64,000 nucleotides of DNA from Deinococcus peraridilitoris DSM 19664 (GCF_000317835.1 NC_019789.1:186001-250000), one strand, 5' to 3'; positions 36,060-46,942 are shown, numbered from the stretch's first letter. The notes: generated from the letters alone by a model not told the origin. Numbers and translations: made by a program.

Positions 36060-36433
36060 GCAGGAGCACCACGCCGCCCCCCTCAGCTTGCGAATCAACG
36101 CTTGCCGGGCCCGTCCCTGCGCGTTCACGACAGGGAGCGAGCCACGGCATGCCGGCGGGCAGGTCGCTTGGCACCAACGGTCGTCCAGTGAAACTCAGGG
36201 TGATCATGACGGTTTCACCCCGGAATTCTCGCAGATCTGCGAAGGTGTCATGCGCACCCCGCGGATGACCGAGTCTGGAAGTGCAGATCACCTGACGTCC
36301 GGTATGACACAGTGGCAAATCTCAAGGTTGGCGCGTCGTCACTCCGGCAAACGACTTGTTCCTCCCGAACCCACCCGCGACGAGCTTTAACGCGAGCACT
36401 GGCGCGCCAGGCTGCGGCCACACAGGCCCTATT
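36060..36433. other. Intergenic, no gene recognised
   Basis: About 370 bases between the MFS and HNH genes. The left part may hold the MFS promoter. No credible frame is seen. Confidence 0.4.
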
Positions 36434-36703
36434 TCAGCTGCTGCGGAAGGTGTCAGGGTCGAACAGCGGGCGTTGCCCGCGGGCTGCGCGGCGCTCGAGG
36501 TGCCCGAGAAGCATGTGCTGCCGCCGGCCCGTCATGACCCGCAGGTTTTCCGGGCGGTGGTCGAGTTTGTCACCGTTGACGTGATGCACGACCTCGCCGG
36601 GCCGCAGCGGCCGCCCGAGCACCTGCTCTGCCACAAGCCGGTGCACCCACACGTGCCGTCGTGTTGCTGAAACCCACACACGCTCATACCTTTCGCTCGC
36701 CAT
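36434..36703 (-). CDS. Small HNH endonuclease
   Basis: 89 residues from ATG 36703 behind GGAGGATCC. The HNH core is WVHRLVAEQVLG and VVHHVNGDKLDHRPENLRVM, with the two histidines, the central Asn and the final Asn-Leu that place the metal. There is no second domain. Stand-alone HNH proteins of this size occur in phages and as homing-type nucleases. It lies directly beside a Tn3 transposase remnant. Confidence 0.75.
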   Translation of the reverse strand: MASERYERVWVSATRRHVWVHRLVAEQVLGRPLRPGEVVHHVNGDKLDHRPENLRVMTGRRQHMLLGHLERRAARGQRPLFDPDTFRSS

Positions 36704-36788
36704 AAGGATCCTCCCTGATCGCACCTGGTTCGTGTGATGCGAAGGCTGTGTGGCCGCAGTGTCGGGTGGTGGCGGGACTGAACAAGGG

Positions 36789-37118
36789 TTGAACAAGGGG
36801 GAATCGCTGCACGCGTTGAAGCGCGCGGTTGACTTCCATCGCAGTGGGGAGATGCGGGACCGGTCATTCGAGACGTAGAGCAATCGGGCCAATCGCCTGA
36901 ACCTTGTCGTGGCCACCAATTTCGCCTGGAATACGGTGTACTTGGGGCGGGCCGTCGAGGTGTTGCGGTTGGAGGGCCAGGACGTGCCAGATGAACGACT
37001 GGCACACGTCTCGCCGCTCGGCTGGGAGCACATTGGACTGACCGGCGACTACTCCTGGCGCCAGGAGCTGACGCCAAGCCAGGAGACACACAGGACCCTG
37101 AGAAGCCGAACGCCTTGA
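36789..37118 (+). pseudogene. Tn3-family transposase, C-terminal fragment
   Basis: The frame reads LNKGESLHALKRAVDFHRSG, then a stop (TAG at about 36876-36878), then NRLNLVVATNFAWNTVYLGR and SPLGWEHIGLTGDYSW. This is the conserved end of Tn3 transposases, including the region of the last catalytic glutamate. The front of the gene is gone and the frame carries a stop, so it is dead. It lies 2.5 kb outside the intact Tn3-type boundary at 39688. Confidence 0.7.
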
Positions 37119-37241
37119 CGAGGCATAGAGCCACCGCACGTTGAAACCGTCCCGTTGCCGTTTAGGGCTCCCTGCCACACGCTGAGTTGTCAATTGGTCT
37201 CGACGCCGACGCTGGAAAGACTGGAAAGAGAGGAAGGCCGC

Positions 37242-38225
37242 ATGGAATACACGAAACTGGGAAGCACTGGGCTGGACGTCTCCCGAATCTGCCTGGGCTG
37301 CATGGGCTTTGGGGACAAGGAACGCTGGATTCACCAGTGGGTGCTGAACGAGGAAGACAGCCGCCCGGTCATTCAGAAAGCCCTGGAGTTGGGCATCAAT
37401 TTTTTCGACACCGCCAACGTCTACTCGATCGGGCGGAGTGAGGAGATTCTCGGGCGCGCCTTGAAGGACTTCGCCAAGCGCGATGAAGTGGTGATTGCCA
37501 CCAAGCTGCACGGCAAGATGCATGAAGGACCCAACGGTGGTGGGCTTTCACGCAAAGCCATCCTGAGCGAGATCGACCACAGTCTGAAACGGCTCGGGAC
37601 GGATTACGTGGACCTCTACCAGATTCACCGTTGGGATGACGCCACGCCCATCGAGGAGACGATGGAAGCACTGCATGACGTGGTGAAAGCGGGAAAAGCC
37701 CGCTACATCGGCGCTTCGGCCATGTGGGCCTGGCAGTTCCAGCGGGCGTTGCACGTGGCGGAAAAGCATGGCTGGACGCGCTTTGTTTCCATGCAGAACC
37801 ATCTGAACCTGATCTACCGCGAAGAGGAACGGGAGATGCTGCCACTCTGCCGCGCGGAGGGCATCGGTGTCATTCCATACAGCCCGTTGGCGTCCGGCAG
37901 GCTGACCCGTGACTGGGGCTCGGAACGCACCCTGCGGTCCGAAACGGACACGATAGCGAAAAGCAAGTACGACGCGACCGCAGACACAGATCGTCAAGTT
38001 GTGGAGCGCGTCGCTGAACTCGCCCAGAAACATCGGGTGCCGCGCGCTCATATCGCGCTGGCGTGGCTGTTACAGAAGCGGCCGGTGACCGCGCCGATCA
38101 TCGGGGCGACGAAGATTTCCCACCTGGAGGATGCCGTCGGCGCGTTGTCGGTCAAGCTGGCAGCGGAAGAAGTCGCTTATCTGGAAGAGCCGTACGTGCC
38201 GCATCCCATCATCGGTCATCAGTAA
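37242..38225 (+). CDS. Aldo/keto reductase
   Basis: 327 residues from ATG 37242 behind AGAGGAAGG. The catalytic tetrad is visible: FFDTANVYSIGRSEE (Asp, Tyr), VIATKLHG (Lys) and LYQIHRWD (His). The NADPH pocket is suggested by GVIPYSPLASGRLT and the C-terminal PIIGATKISHLEDAVGAL. It reduces aldehydes or ketones. The YhdN/AKR11-12-like group is the nearest by eye. Monocistronic. Confidence 0.88.
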   Translation: MEYTKLGSTGLDVSRICLGCMGFGDKERWIHQWVLNEEDSRPVIQKALELGINFFDTANVYSIGRSEEILGRALKDFAKRDEVVIATKLHGKMHEGPNGGGLSRKAILSEIDHSLKRLGTDYVDLYQIHRWDDATPIEETMEALHDVVKAGKARYIGASAMWAWQFQRALHVAEKHGWTRFVSMQNHLNLIYREEEREMLPLCRAEGIGVIPYSPLASGRLTRDWGSERTLRSETDTIAKSKYDATADTDRQVVERVAELAQKHRVPRAHIALAWLLQKRPVTAPIIGATKISHLEDAVGALSVKLAAEEVAYLEEPYVPHPIIGHQ

Positions 38226-38661
38226 TGCGGAGCCTGAGGAAGGGCTGACAACCGAGGTGTGCTTGCTCTTGGAAAGAGGGGTAGGGCAGACGCTGCCGCC
38301 CTCAGGGCGGATTTTGAGACGATGGGCTGGGTCAGCACCCGCGCTTCCACAAGCAACACGCCTTCGAGTGTGGCGACCATAGAAACGGCTGAGCGTACAA
38401 AAACTTCAAAATCTTGTCTTACCCCCAGGTTGAGCGAACGCATTCATGGCGAGACGTCTGCGGAGCGTCTGTGGTACGAGCCGGGCGTCGAGGACCCCGA
38501 CTCCCGGGTGCGTACCAACGCAACGAGCTGTATGATCCCGCCTGGCAGCCGTGGGACGAGACGGCTCCCCTTACAGCACGGCGCTGATCTCGTCGTCGCC
38601 GCACGGACGAACACGTGAAGTCCGCTGCGAGAAGAAGCAGCCTTCCGGTTACCCGAGCACT
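38226..38661. other. Intergenic, no gene recognised
   Basis: About 435 bases between convergent genes. Frames present have no ribosome sites and no recognisable content. Confidence 0.4.
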
Positions 38662-39615
38662 TCAGAACAGCGGCCCAGCAACGAACTCCGCCATGCCTTG
38701 CGCTCGGACGCGCTCGGCACCCCAGCTTCCCTCAGCACGCACCGGACCTTCCCAGTACGCCACGAAGGTCGTACCGGACAGCAGTTCCTGCTCGCGCCTG
38801 ACGGGATCCACCCGTAAATGGAATTCCGCTGCCTGCAGCTCCCACGACAGCACGTACGACCGACCACTTGGAGCACGCCACGCCTCCAGCGGGACCGCAC
38901 GCAAGTTCCGCACTTCACGCGCCACGCCCTGCGCGTCCACCCACGAGCCAGCCAGTTGCACCACGTCACCGCGGGCGTTCTTGACCCGGTACACCATCAG
39001 GTCCGCTCCGTTGGAGAGCTGCAGACCGAACCAGTCCCAGGTGACGCTGCGTGAAGGCAGCTGGTCCCCCCACTGGTGATCGAACCACGCCTCACCCCGG
39101 GCTTCACGTCCATTCACCACTCCGGTCACGTCCAGACGCGTGACGCTCTGGTAGTACATCTGCCCGGTTTCCGGTGTGCCCGAATACCCGGGTGGGTGCA
39201 GCACTGCCGGCTTGCGGGGTGTGAGGTTGAGCTGCAATGGTCCGGCATTCAGCGTGTAGCTCTCCGCGTCCTGCTGAAGTTTCCATTCGCCTTGCTGCAC
39301 CTTGAGCGGTGGGAAAGAGAATTCGCTGGGTCCGCTGGTCTGCTCGGTGAACGTGAGGGTGTTGTTTCGCAGATCCGTGACGGCCACATGGGAGGTGAAG
39401 AACGGCACGCCACGGAAGTTCACCTTGAATTGCGCCCAGTGGAACGCCAGTTCGCTTTCAGGCAGGTACCCGGAGACGTACCACCATTCCAGCGGAGCGT
39501 TCCGCGGTCCGAAATCACTCGCGGCAGGCAATTGTTGTGGATTGAACGCGACGGCCGGTGGAGCGCAGGCGCACAGCAGCACACCGGTCAGAACAGCCAC
39601 GGGCAGGAGTGACAT
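38662..39615 (-). CDS. CrtC/AttH-like lipocalin-domain lipoprotein
   Basis: 317 residues. The N-terminus has a lipobox (LLCAC, acylated Cys at about 17). NAPLEWWYVSGYL, the central EAWFDHQWGD and SVTWDWFGLQLSNGADLMVYR are hallmarks of the carotenoid 1,2-hydratase/AttH family, a double lipocalin-like barrel. Exported AttH-like members are often not carotenoid enzymes, so the substrate is open. Before the Tn3-type transposon arrived, this gene lay just downstream of the M42 aminopeptidase gene on the same strand. The insertion separates them by 20 kb. Confidence 0.75.
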   Translation of the reverse strand: MSLLPVAVLTGVLLCACAPPAVAFNPQQLPAASDFGPRNAPLEWWYVSGYLPESELAFHWAQFKVNFRGVPFFTSHVAVTDLRNNTLTFTEQTSGPSEFSFPPLKVQQGEWKLQQDAESYTLNAGPLQLNLTPRKPAVLHPPGYSGTPETGQMYYQSVTRLDVTGVVNGREARGEAWFDHQWGDQLPSRSVTWDWFGLQLSNGADLMVYRVKNARGDVVQLAGSWVDAQGVAREVRNLRAVPLEAWRAPSGRSYVLSWELQAAEFHLRVDPVRREQELLSGTTFVAYWEGPVRAEGSWGAERVRAQGMAEFVAGPLF

Positions 39616-39682
39616 GCTTCACCTTACCCGCTGCTCCTCGTGAGGAAAGCAGGCGGCTTCACGTCCCCCTCAACCTTCCGCC

Positions 39683-39687
39683 AGAAA
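39683..39687. repeat. Target-site duplication, left copy (AGAAA)
   Basis: AGAAA directly abuts the left terminal repeat, and the same five bases follow the right one at 59887-59891. Five bases is the duplication length of Tn3-family transposition. Confidence 0.9.
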
Positions 39688-39725
39688 GGCCCGTGACAGG
39701 TAACAACTCCAGAAGTCACGTTAGA
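39688..39725 (+). repeat. Left terminal inverted repeat of the large transposon
   Basis: 38 bases starting GGCCCGTGACAGGTAACAAC and ending CACGTTAGA. It differs from the right repeat at positions 12, 16 and 38. Confidence 0.9.
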
Positions 39726-39792
39726 AATCGAAGACACATTTGCTGTCCAGGCGAAAGCTTATCCCGGGGCACAGACACTGCTACCGTAGCCG

Positions 39793-41808
39793 ATGCCTTT
39801 CGAGTTCCTCTCAGACATGCACCTCGCGCGGTACGGACAATACGCTCCCAACCTCACAGCCCTGGTCCTTGGCGACCCCTTTCACCTCCAAGACGCCGAG
39901 CTGGCCAGGCTGAAGCATGACTTCCGGCATGATCACACTCGGCTCGGTTACACCGTCCAGCGCGCCACCCTCCTCCATCTGGGCACCTTCCTTGTCGATC
40001 CCACCGCTGTCCCGGACGTTGTCCTCAACGTTCTTGCTCAGCAACTGGGCATCAGCAACCCCAGGCAGGTTCTTCCGCGTTACCTGTCACGACGGCCGAC
40101 CCGCTTCGATCACCAGGCGAAAATCAAGGATGAACTCGGGTACAAGGACTTCGACCGAACCGAATGGCTGCATCTGACACGCTGGCTCTACTCGACCCTG
40201 CGTCTCAGCAGCGAACGCCCCATCGTCCTCTTCGACCACGTCACCAAAAAGCTCGTGCAGCGCAAGATTGTTTTGCCCGGAGCCACCACCCTCGCCAAGC
40301 TGATCGTTGCCGTTCGCGAACGTGTCACCCAGCAAACTTTCGTGCAACTCGCCCGTCGGCTTACGCCCGCCCAGCAACGTACGCTCGACGACCTGCTGGT
40401 CGTGGCCCACAAAGAACGCTTCTCGCCATACGAAAAACTGCGTGCCGGCCCCACGCTTGTCTCGGGGAAAGGCATCAGGACCGCGCTCGACCGCTTGCAG
40501 GCCATCCGCAAGCTTGGCCTCTCGGACATCGACCTGACTGACCTTCCATCTGGGCGGCTGGGTGTGCTGCAACGAGACGGCCTGATCCACTGGACCTCCA
40601 CACTGTCCCGCATGGCCATGCCACGTCGCTACGCCATCCTGCTGGCGACGTTGCAGCACCTGGAGCTTCACGCCACCGACGACGTGCTCGACATTTTCGA
40701 TGCTCACATGAACGACCTTGGCCTCAAAGGGGAACGGAAACGCCGCCAGGAACGCCTGCGGTACCTCAAGGACCTCGATGGGGCAGCCCTGCTGTTACGC
40801 GACGCAATGCGGGTCGTGCTGAACGAAGAAATCCCTGAAGGGCAGCTTCGGCAGCGCCTCAAAGTCACCTTCGGCGCCGATCAGCTTACGCTGGCCATCG
40901 CCCGAGTGACGGAATTGGCCAGTGACGTCAGCGATCAGGACACGGAACGCTGGATGTACGCCCTGCACAGCGTCCGACAGTTCTTCCCCGCCTTGATCGA
41001 GGCCGTGAAGTTCGGTGGGACCGCAGGCACGAAACCCTTGCTGGATGCCCTTGAATTCCTGTCAGCTGCTGCTCCAGTATGGTCCCGGGCGCCCCGGTCC
41101 TTTGTGCCCAAAGCCTGGGAAACAGTGGTGTTCCCGTTCGGGCAGCGCGACCCGGACAAGCGGGTCTACCAGCTTTGCGTTGCACATGGACTGCACGAAG
41201 CACTCAAACGGCGGGAAGTCTTCGTGATCCGCAGCGGGAAGTATGGCGATCCGCGTTCGCAGCTGTTGCAGGGTGAAGCCTGGGACGCCACCAAGAGTGA
41301 GGTGCTGCGGGCCCTGGATCTTCCTGACGACCCCAAGGTGTACGTGCAGGCCCTCGCATCCGAAGTGGACGGCACGTATCGGGCGATGCTGGCACGTCTT
41401 CCAGACAACGCCTTTGTTCGTGTTGAGCACGACGTGGTCGTGCTCACCCCACTGGATAAAATGCCGGACACCGAGTCCTACCGGTTGTTGGAACGCCAGA
41501 CAGATGTCCGGTTGCCGGTCATCGACCTGTCCGAGCTGCTGCTGGAAACTAACTCGTTCGCCCCGTTCATCGACGCCATGGTCGAAGCGGTGGACGGCGC
41601 GCCGAGACGTGGGGATATTGCCACCAGTATTTGCGCGGTGTTGGTGGCTGAGGCGTGCAATATCGGGCTCAAAGCGGTGGCCCGCTCGAATATTCCAGCG
41701 TTGACGTTGGGACGGCTGTCGTTCGTCAAGCAGCACTACGTGCGACTGGACGCACTCCTGAAAGCGAATGCTGTGCTGGTCGGCCTGACGTCACTGTCGG
41801 CGGGATAA
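39793..41808 (+). pseudogene. tnpA: Tn3-family transposase, cut after 663 codons
   Basis: The N-terminal DUF4158-type DNA-binding region (FLSDMHLARYGQYAPNLTAL; DHTRLGYTVQRATLLHLGTF) and the linker are intact. At codon 663 (41781) the gene meets the terminal repeat of a second Tn3-type element, which adds GLTSLSAG and a stop. The missing third, about 330 residues by comparison with the neighbouring transposase, contains the DDE catalytic core. The lost part is not found on the other side of the inserted element. Confidence 0.9.
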
Positions 41809-44800
41809 GTCACGTTAGGAAGGCGGGACACAATTACGGTCAGCTGAAGTGCTCTTGGTACGCTCCGTTGTGCCCGACACCTTCCTCACGCGCGCCCAGC
41901 GTGACGCCTACGGCAAATACAACGGCGACCCCACCCCCCAGCAGCTCTACAACTACTTCCGCCTGACCCCAAAAGACCTCGCTGTCATCGCTAACCTCCG
42001 CCGTGACCATACCCGGCTGGGTTTCGCCATCCAGCTCTGCACACTCAAATTCCTCGGTACCTTCCTTGAACATCCGGTCGACGTCCCCGCCATTGTCGTT
42101 CGCACCCTGGCCCGGCAGCTCGGCCTCAAACATACCAGTGTGCTCAGCCAGTACCTGGATCGCCGCCCAACACGTTTCGAACACCAAGCCCAGATCCGCA
42201 AACACCTTCAGTACCGCGAGTTTCAGGGCTACGAAGTGGTTCGCCTTGCCCGCCTGCTGCTCGCCCGTCACCTGATCTCCGACGACAAGCCCGCTCAACT
42301 GCTCGACTTCGCCACCCAGCACCTCACTCGCCGACACATGGTGTTGCCCGGCGTCACCACCCTCGAACGCCTGGTCCAGAAAGTCCGGCAGCGCAACGCC
42401 ACGGCCCTGTCCAGGAAACTCAGCGCCCGACTGAACAACCAGCAAGCCCAATCGCTCGAAGACCTGCTCATCGTTCCAGATGGACAGAAACTCACCCCGC
42501 TCGAACGGATGCGGGCTGCTCCGACACGCGTCACCGCTCCCGGTCTGCTGGGCGCCCTCGACCGCCTGCACACCATCCGGGCGCTGGGAGTCAGCCGCAT
42601 TGATCTCTCGGATCTGCCTGCCTCGCGCATTGCGGTGCTGGCCCGACAAGGTCTGACGCTGTTTGCCTTTTCCATTGCCAACTTCGGACGTGACCGTCGC
42701 CTCGCCACCCTACTCGCCTTTACCCAGCATCTGGAACGGCGCGCCACCGATGATGCCCTGGAGCTCTTCGAAGCCTTGATGCAGCAACAGGGCTTGTCCG
42801 TCGCACGGAAACGCACGAACGAGCGCCTCCGTACACTGAAAGACCTCGACGCCGCTGCCTTGCTGCTGCGTGACGCCGCACGGCTGATCCTGGACCGCTC
42901 CGTTCCCGATGGCCAACTGCGCACAGCGGTCTTCAAGCTGATCGACGAAGGCAAGCTGGCCGAAGCGGTCGGTTCGGTGTCAGAACTCGCCAGCAACGCG
43001 GATGACGAAGAGAGTGAAACCTGGCTGCACGCGGCGACCACAGTGGGACGATTCCTGATTCCGCTGGCCGCCACCATCGAGTTCGACGGGGTCGACCGAG
43101 ACCAGCCTATTTTGGACGCGTTGCGCTTCCTGACCAAAGCCGATGGGGCAAAGCGACGCAACTGGAACAAAGCGCCGCGCACGTTCGTGCCCGCTTCATG
43201 GAAGGCCAGTGTGTTCCCAGGGGATGACGTGAACCGCCGCGCGTATGTCCTGTGCGCCGCACGGCAACTGCACCTGGCGCTGAAGCGCCGAAGTATCTTC
43301 GCCCCAAAGAGCCTGCGCTTCGGTGATCCCCGTGCCCAGTTGCTGCAAGGCGCCGAGTGGGACGCGGTGAAGGATGACGTCGCCCGTGACCTGGGCTGAT
43401 CGCTGGAAGCTCAACCGGAACTTGATCGGTTGGCCGGTGAGCTCGATACCGCCTTCAGGACCACTGCTGCTGGGCTGAACGAGAATCCAGCGGTGCGAAT
43501 CGAACAGGTGGACGGGCAATCCGCGCTGATCCTGACGCCCCTTTCCGCACTTCTGGACGCGCCATCATTGCGTCTGCTGCAAACGCAGGTGGAAGCGCGC
43601 CTGCCGGACATCGACATTGCCGAGTTGCTGCTGGAAATGAATGCCTGGACGGGTTGTCTTGACGAGATTGTCCGCGCAGATGGCAAAGAGCCTTCCAGGG
43701 GACTGACACTCAGTCTGTGCGCGGTGCTGGTCGCGCAGGCCTGCAATATTGGCTTGAAAGCCGTCATGCGTCCGGATCACCCGGACCTCAATCTGGGGCG
43801 GCTATCGTGGGTGCAACAGAACTACCTGCGTGCTGACACGTTGGTGCGAGCCAACGCGAAGCTCGTGGACGCGCAGCTGGACCTGCCCCTGGCCGGCCGC
43901 TGGGGTGGTGGGGACGTGGCCAGCGCGGATGGACTGCGCTTCGTAGTGCCGGTCAAGACGATGAACGCTGGGTTCAACCGCAAGTATTTCGGTGCTCAGC
44001 GCGGCATCACGTACTACACCTTCGTCAGCGACCAGTTCACGGCTTTTCATGGCATCGTCGTGCCCGGAACGTTGCGCGACTCCCTGCACATCCTGGCTGG
44101 CCTGCTGGAACACCAGACCGCCCTGCACCCCAAGGAGCTGATGTCGGACACCGCGGGATACAGCGATATCGTCTTTGGGTTGTTTCACCTGCTGGGTTAC
44201 CGGTTTTCGCCACGTCTGGCGGATTTGCAGGGTACGCGGTACTGGCGCATGGACCGCGAAGCGGATTATGGCGAGCTTCAGGGGGTAGCACGTCATCACA
44301 TCAACATGGGTCTGATTGCGCAGGAATGGCCGGATTTACTGCGACTGGCCGCGTCGTTGAAGCTGGGCAAAGTGAAGGCGCCGGACGTGATGCGGGTGCT
44401 GTCGAGGGGCAGCAGTCTTTCAGGATTGGGGAAAGCTGTCGCGGAGTTAGGGCGCATCTCGAAGACGCTGTACCTGCTGAATTACCTGTATGACGAAGGC
44501 TACCGGCGCCGTATCCAGACGCAGCTGAATCGCGGAGAGAGCCGGCATAGCCTGGCCCGCGCGGTCTTTCACGGTCGGCGTGGGGAGGTACGGGAACGGT
44601 ATCGGGAGGGGCAGGAAGACGTGCTGGGCGCACTGGGCTTTGTGGTGAACGCGATTGTCTTGTGGAACACCCGGTACACCGCAGCGATCCTGGAGTGGCT
44701 GGAGGGCCTTGGTGAGGACGTGATCGAGGAGGACGTTGCACGGTTATCGCCGCTGAAGTTTGCACACGTCAACATGCTGGGCCGGTATCGCTTCGAGGTG

Positions 44801-44943
44801 CCCGATGACGTTGCAGCGGGGGTGATGCGCCCCTTGCGTGATCCGGATGCCCTGGATGAAATGGGGATGACCTGGACAGCATAGGTGTCAATTGTGTCCC
44901 GCCTTCCTAACGTGACTTATCCCGCCGACAGTGACGTCAGGCC
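41782..44943 (+). mobile_element. Second Tn3-type element, 3162 bp, transposase only
   Basis: The 38-bp ends (41782-41819 and 44906-44943) begin GGCCTGACGTCACTGTCGG and end TAAGTCACGTTAGG. Identity continues inward to 54 bp. Flanking pentamers differ (TGGTC left, TTAAA right), so the right flank was rearranged after insertion. It carries only tnpA. Confidence 0.9.
41849..44884 (+). pseudogene. tnpA: Tn3-family transposase with an in-frame TGA
   Basis: One frame of 1012 codons runs from GTG 41849 to the stop at 44884, interrupted only by TGA at 43397-43399 (codon 517), between ARDLG and SLEAQPELDRL. There is no frameshift. The catalytic part is complete: ASADGLRFVVPVKT and MSDTAGYSD (aspartates) and FHGRRGEVRERY with LGFVVNAIVLWNTRY (glutamate region). 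Without readthrough the product is a dead N-terminal half. Confidence 0.9.
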
Positions 44944-44956
44944 TTAAAGGAGATTC

Positions 44957-45928
44957 ATGCGCCAAAACTCATTGTTCACAGTTCTGCCCCTGACCGTCCT
45001 GCTCGCCGCCTGCGGAGGACAAACGCCTCCCGCACCGACGGTCAACAGCGTGAGTATCAGCGGCGCAGGCAACGGACCCGTACAAACCGACACCACCCTG
45101 CAACTTCAGGCGACCGCCAAAGATGCCAATGGGACGACCATCACAGGCAAAAACGTTGCGTGGGCCTCCAGCAACCCGGCCCTGGTGAGCGTCGATGCAA
45201 ACGGTAAGATCACTGCACGGCACCTCACGGACCTCACCACTCCCGTGACCATCACCGCGGCGATCGACGGAAAATCCACCACCGTCAACATTGCCACATA
45301 CGGCCTCGATGCGCGTGGTGGAACAATCAACGACTCGACCAGCCCTAACCTGCGCACGTACATCCGCCTGTTCTTCCGCAATGCCGACGGCACGACCGTC
45401 ACCACCGACACCCCAGCGGTGATCACTGGTCCTACCGGCTTCAACGCCGGGAATGCTTTGGACAGCAAAATCTTCGCTTCCACCGGAGGCTCCGGGTTGA
45501 ACGCCAATGCGGTGCCAGTGACCGGTCAGTACAGTGCCACCGCCACCATTGGTGGTAAGGCGTACACCAAGACCTTCAGCATCGACGCCACCAAGACACT
45601 CGGCCGCGTCACGAACCCATCGATAACACTGACGAGTACAAGCGTGAGCCTGAATGCTACCGCGCCAAGCGGGGCTGTCTGGGTGGCTGGTGGCGTGTAT
45701 GACCAGACCACCGGACAAGGCATTGCCGGCACTGGCGTCAGCGGTGAGGCAACCAAATTGCCTTTTACAAGTACCGTCAGTCCGGCTTTGACTCCCGGCA
45801 CGACCTACAATGCTTTAGTCTTCGCGTACGGGTACGATTCCAGGAACTCCACGCTGGCCAAAAGCCACCTGCTGCCTGAGCAACTGAATATCTCTGTTCA
45901 AAGTGCGGGTGCGGTCACCGTTCAATAA
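44957..45928 (+). CDS. Lipoprotein with Big2-like Ig domain
   Basis: 323 residues. LLAACGG gives a lipobox with the cysteine at 19. Residues about 30-120 (VSISGAGNGPVQTDTTLQLQ; AWASSNPALVSVDANGKITA) are a bacterial Ig-like group 2 domain. The rest is beta-rich and unrecognised (TYIRLFFRNADG; GAVWVAGGVYDQTTG). AAAGGAGA lies only 3 bases beyond the end of the second Tn3-type element, so the native promoter is lost. A strong terminator follows. It sits on the outer face of the membrane, perhaps as an adhesive or structural protein. Confidence 0.75.
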   Translation: MRQNSLFTVLPLTVLLAACGGQTPPAPTVNSVSISGAGNGPVQTDTTLQLQATAKDANGTTITGKNVAWASSNPALVSVDANGKITARHLTDLTTPVTITAAIDGKSTTVNIATYGLDARGGTINDSTSPNLRTYIRLFFRNADGTTVTTDTPAVITGPTGFNAGNALDSKIFASTGGSGLNANAVPVTGQYSATATIGGKAYTKTFSIDATKTLGRVTNPSITLTSTSVSLNATAPSGAVWVAGGVYDQTTGQGIAGTGVSGEATKLPFTSTVSPALTPGTTYNALVFAYGYDSRNSTLAKSHLLPEQLNISVQSAGAVTVQ

Positions 45929-45942
45929 CACGGCGAAGAACA

Positions 45943-45975
45943 AAAACGCTCCGTTTGAGTACGGAGCGTTTTCTT
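45943..45975 (+). terminator. Rho-independent terminator
   Basis: AAAACGCTCCGT (45943-45954), a 6-base loop and ACGGAGCGTTTTCTT form a 12-bp stem with a T-rich tail, 14 bases after the lipoprotein stop. The AAAA/TTTT ends make it usable in both directions. Confidence 0.88.
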
Positions 45976-46337
45976 ATCGCGTTTCAGGACACCATTGTGT
46001 ACACGAAACTGCCCCGGCATGAAGAAGGAGACCCCGCCAGTTTCTTCCTCGTGGCAGTCTCGTCCGCTTTTCGCTGCGCCCATCATGCCGTGTACCACGC
46101 TCGCCTTGGACGTCTGGTGTACCGCTGGCGGTGCGCACTGCGGTTGAGGGTGACGGAACGCGCTGCGAGTGAGGATGGGAGCGTACCGGCGATAGAATTC
46201 TCCGGCGTTCATCGGTGGCTCCGTTCGGAACAGCCTTCCTTCCTTTAGACCACTTCCAGGTTTTCGCGATGACGGGTGTTGAATTGAAGCATGAAAAATC
46301 CAATGCACCCTCAGGGGTGCAGAAGCACTTGGTAGGC
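45976..46337. other. No gene recognised
   Basis: A minus frame starting MNAGEFYRRYAPIL at 46212 is possible, but it has no family and weak initiation. Otherwise nothing is supported. Confidence 0.35.
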
Positions 46338-46823
46338 TCAGCGTTCGTTTTCGGGGCGGCATTCTCTCGGAGGCTTTGCCCCCAAAGAAACAGGCCAGCA
46401 GGGACTAGGCGACATTGGTGTACGGCTGATGTACCTCATGTTCGGTCGGCACAGCGGCGCAATAAGACCAGTCACGTCGGGAAGGACGCAGCCTTGCGTG
46501 ACGACCGCACCTGCATCGTGCCAGATCACGAACGTTTTCGACTCTGATATCGTGACGTTCCACTGGCTGCTTGCTTCAGCGGAACTGTAGAAGGCTACGT
46601 CGGCTGGGGCCAGCACCGGAATGATGAATTTCTCAACGTCGGGCTGGCGTAGCGTGCTGATGCCGCACCGCACGAGAACCTTGTGAAAGCGCGTTACGCT
46701 TTCCGGGCAATTAACTTCATTGAGGACATCCACACCGGTGATGGTCCCCTGGGTGTTCACGGTCTGCGCGGTGGCAACTGACCCCAGGAGTAGCGCTACG
46801 AAAACCAGACCTTTGACGTTCAT
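46338..46823 (-). CDS. Small secreted protein of unknown function
   Basis: 161 residues. MNVKGLVFVALLLGSVATAQ is a good signal peptide with cleavage after TAQ. The mature part has cysteine pairs (NCPESVTRFHKVLVRCG; VVTQGCVLPDV) and a segment QWNVTISESKTFVIWHDAG that looks beta-stranded. The last 35 residues are low-complexity and may be read-through into rearranged DNA, so the native C-terminus could be lost. I recognise no family. Confidence 0.55.
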   Translation of the reverse strand: MNVKGLVFVALLLGSVATAQTVNTQGTITGVDVLNEVNCPESVTRFHKVLVRCGISTLRQPDVEKFIIPVLAPADVAFYSSAEASSQWNVTISESKTFVIWHDAGAVVTQGCVLPDVTGLIAPLCRPNMRYISRTPMSPSPCWPVSLGAKPPRECRPENER

Positions 46824-46837
46824 GCCCCCACCTTAAA

Positions 46838-46942
46838 CCACTTTCGACAGAGAGAGTCGAGTACATCTCCAGGTGGGATGACGAAGAACTGTCCGATGTC
46901 TACGAGGAATTCATCGCGGCCCTACGTGTTGTCCTTGGCAGG
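46838..46942 (+). pseudogene. C-terminal gene scrap
   Basis: The plus frame reads ERVEYISRWDDEELSDVYEE and FIAALRVVLGR before TAA at 46940-46942. It looks like a genuine protein end, but there is no start. The family is not recognised. Confidence 0.35.
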
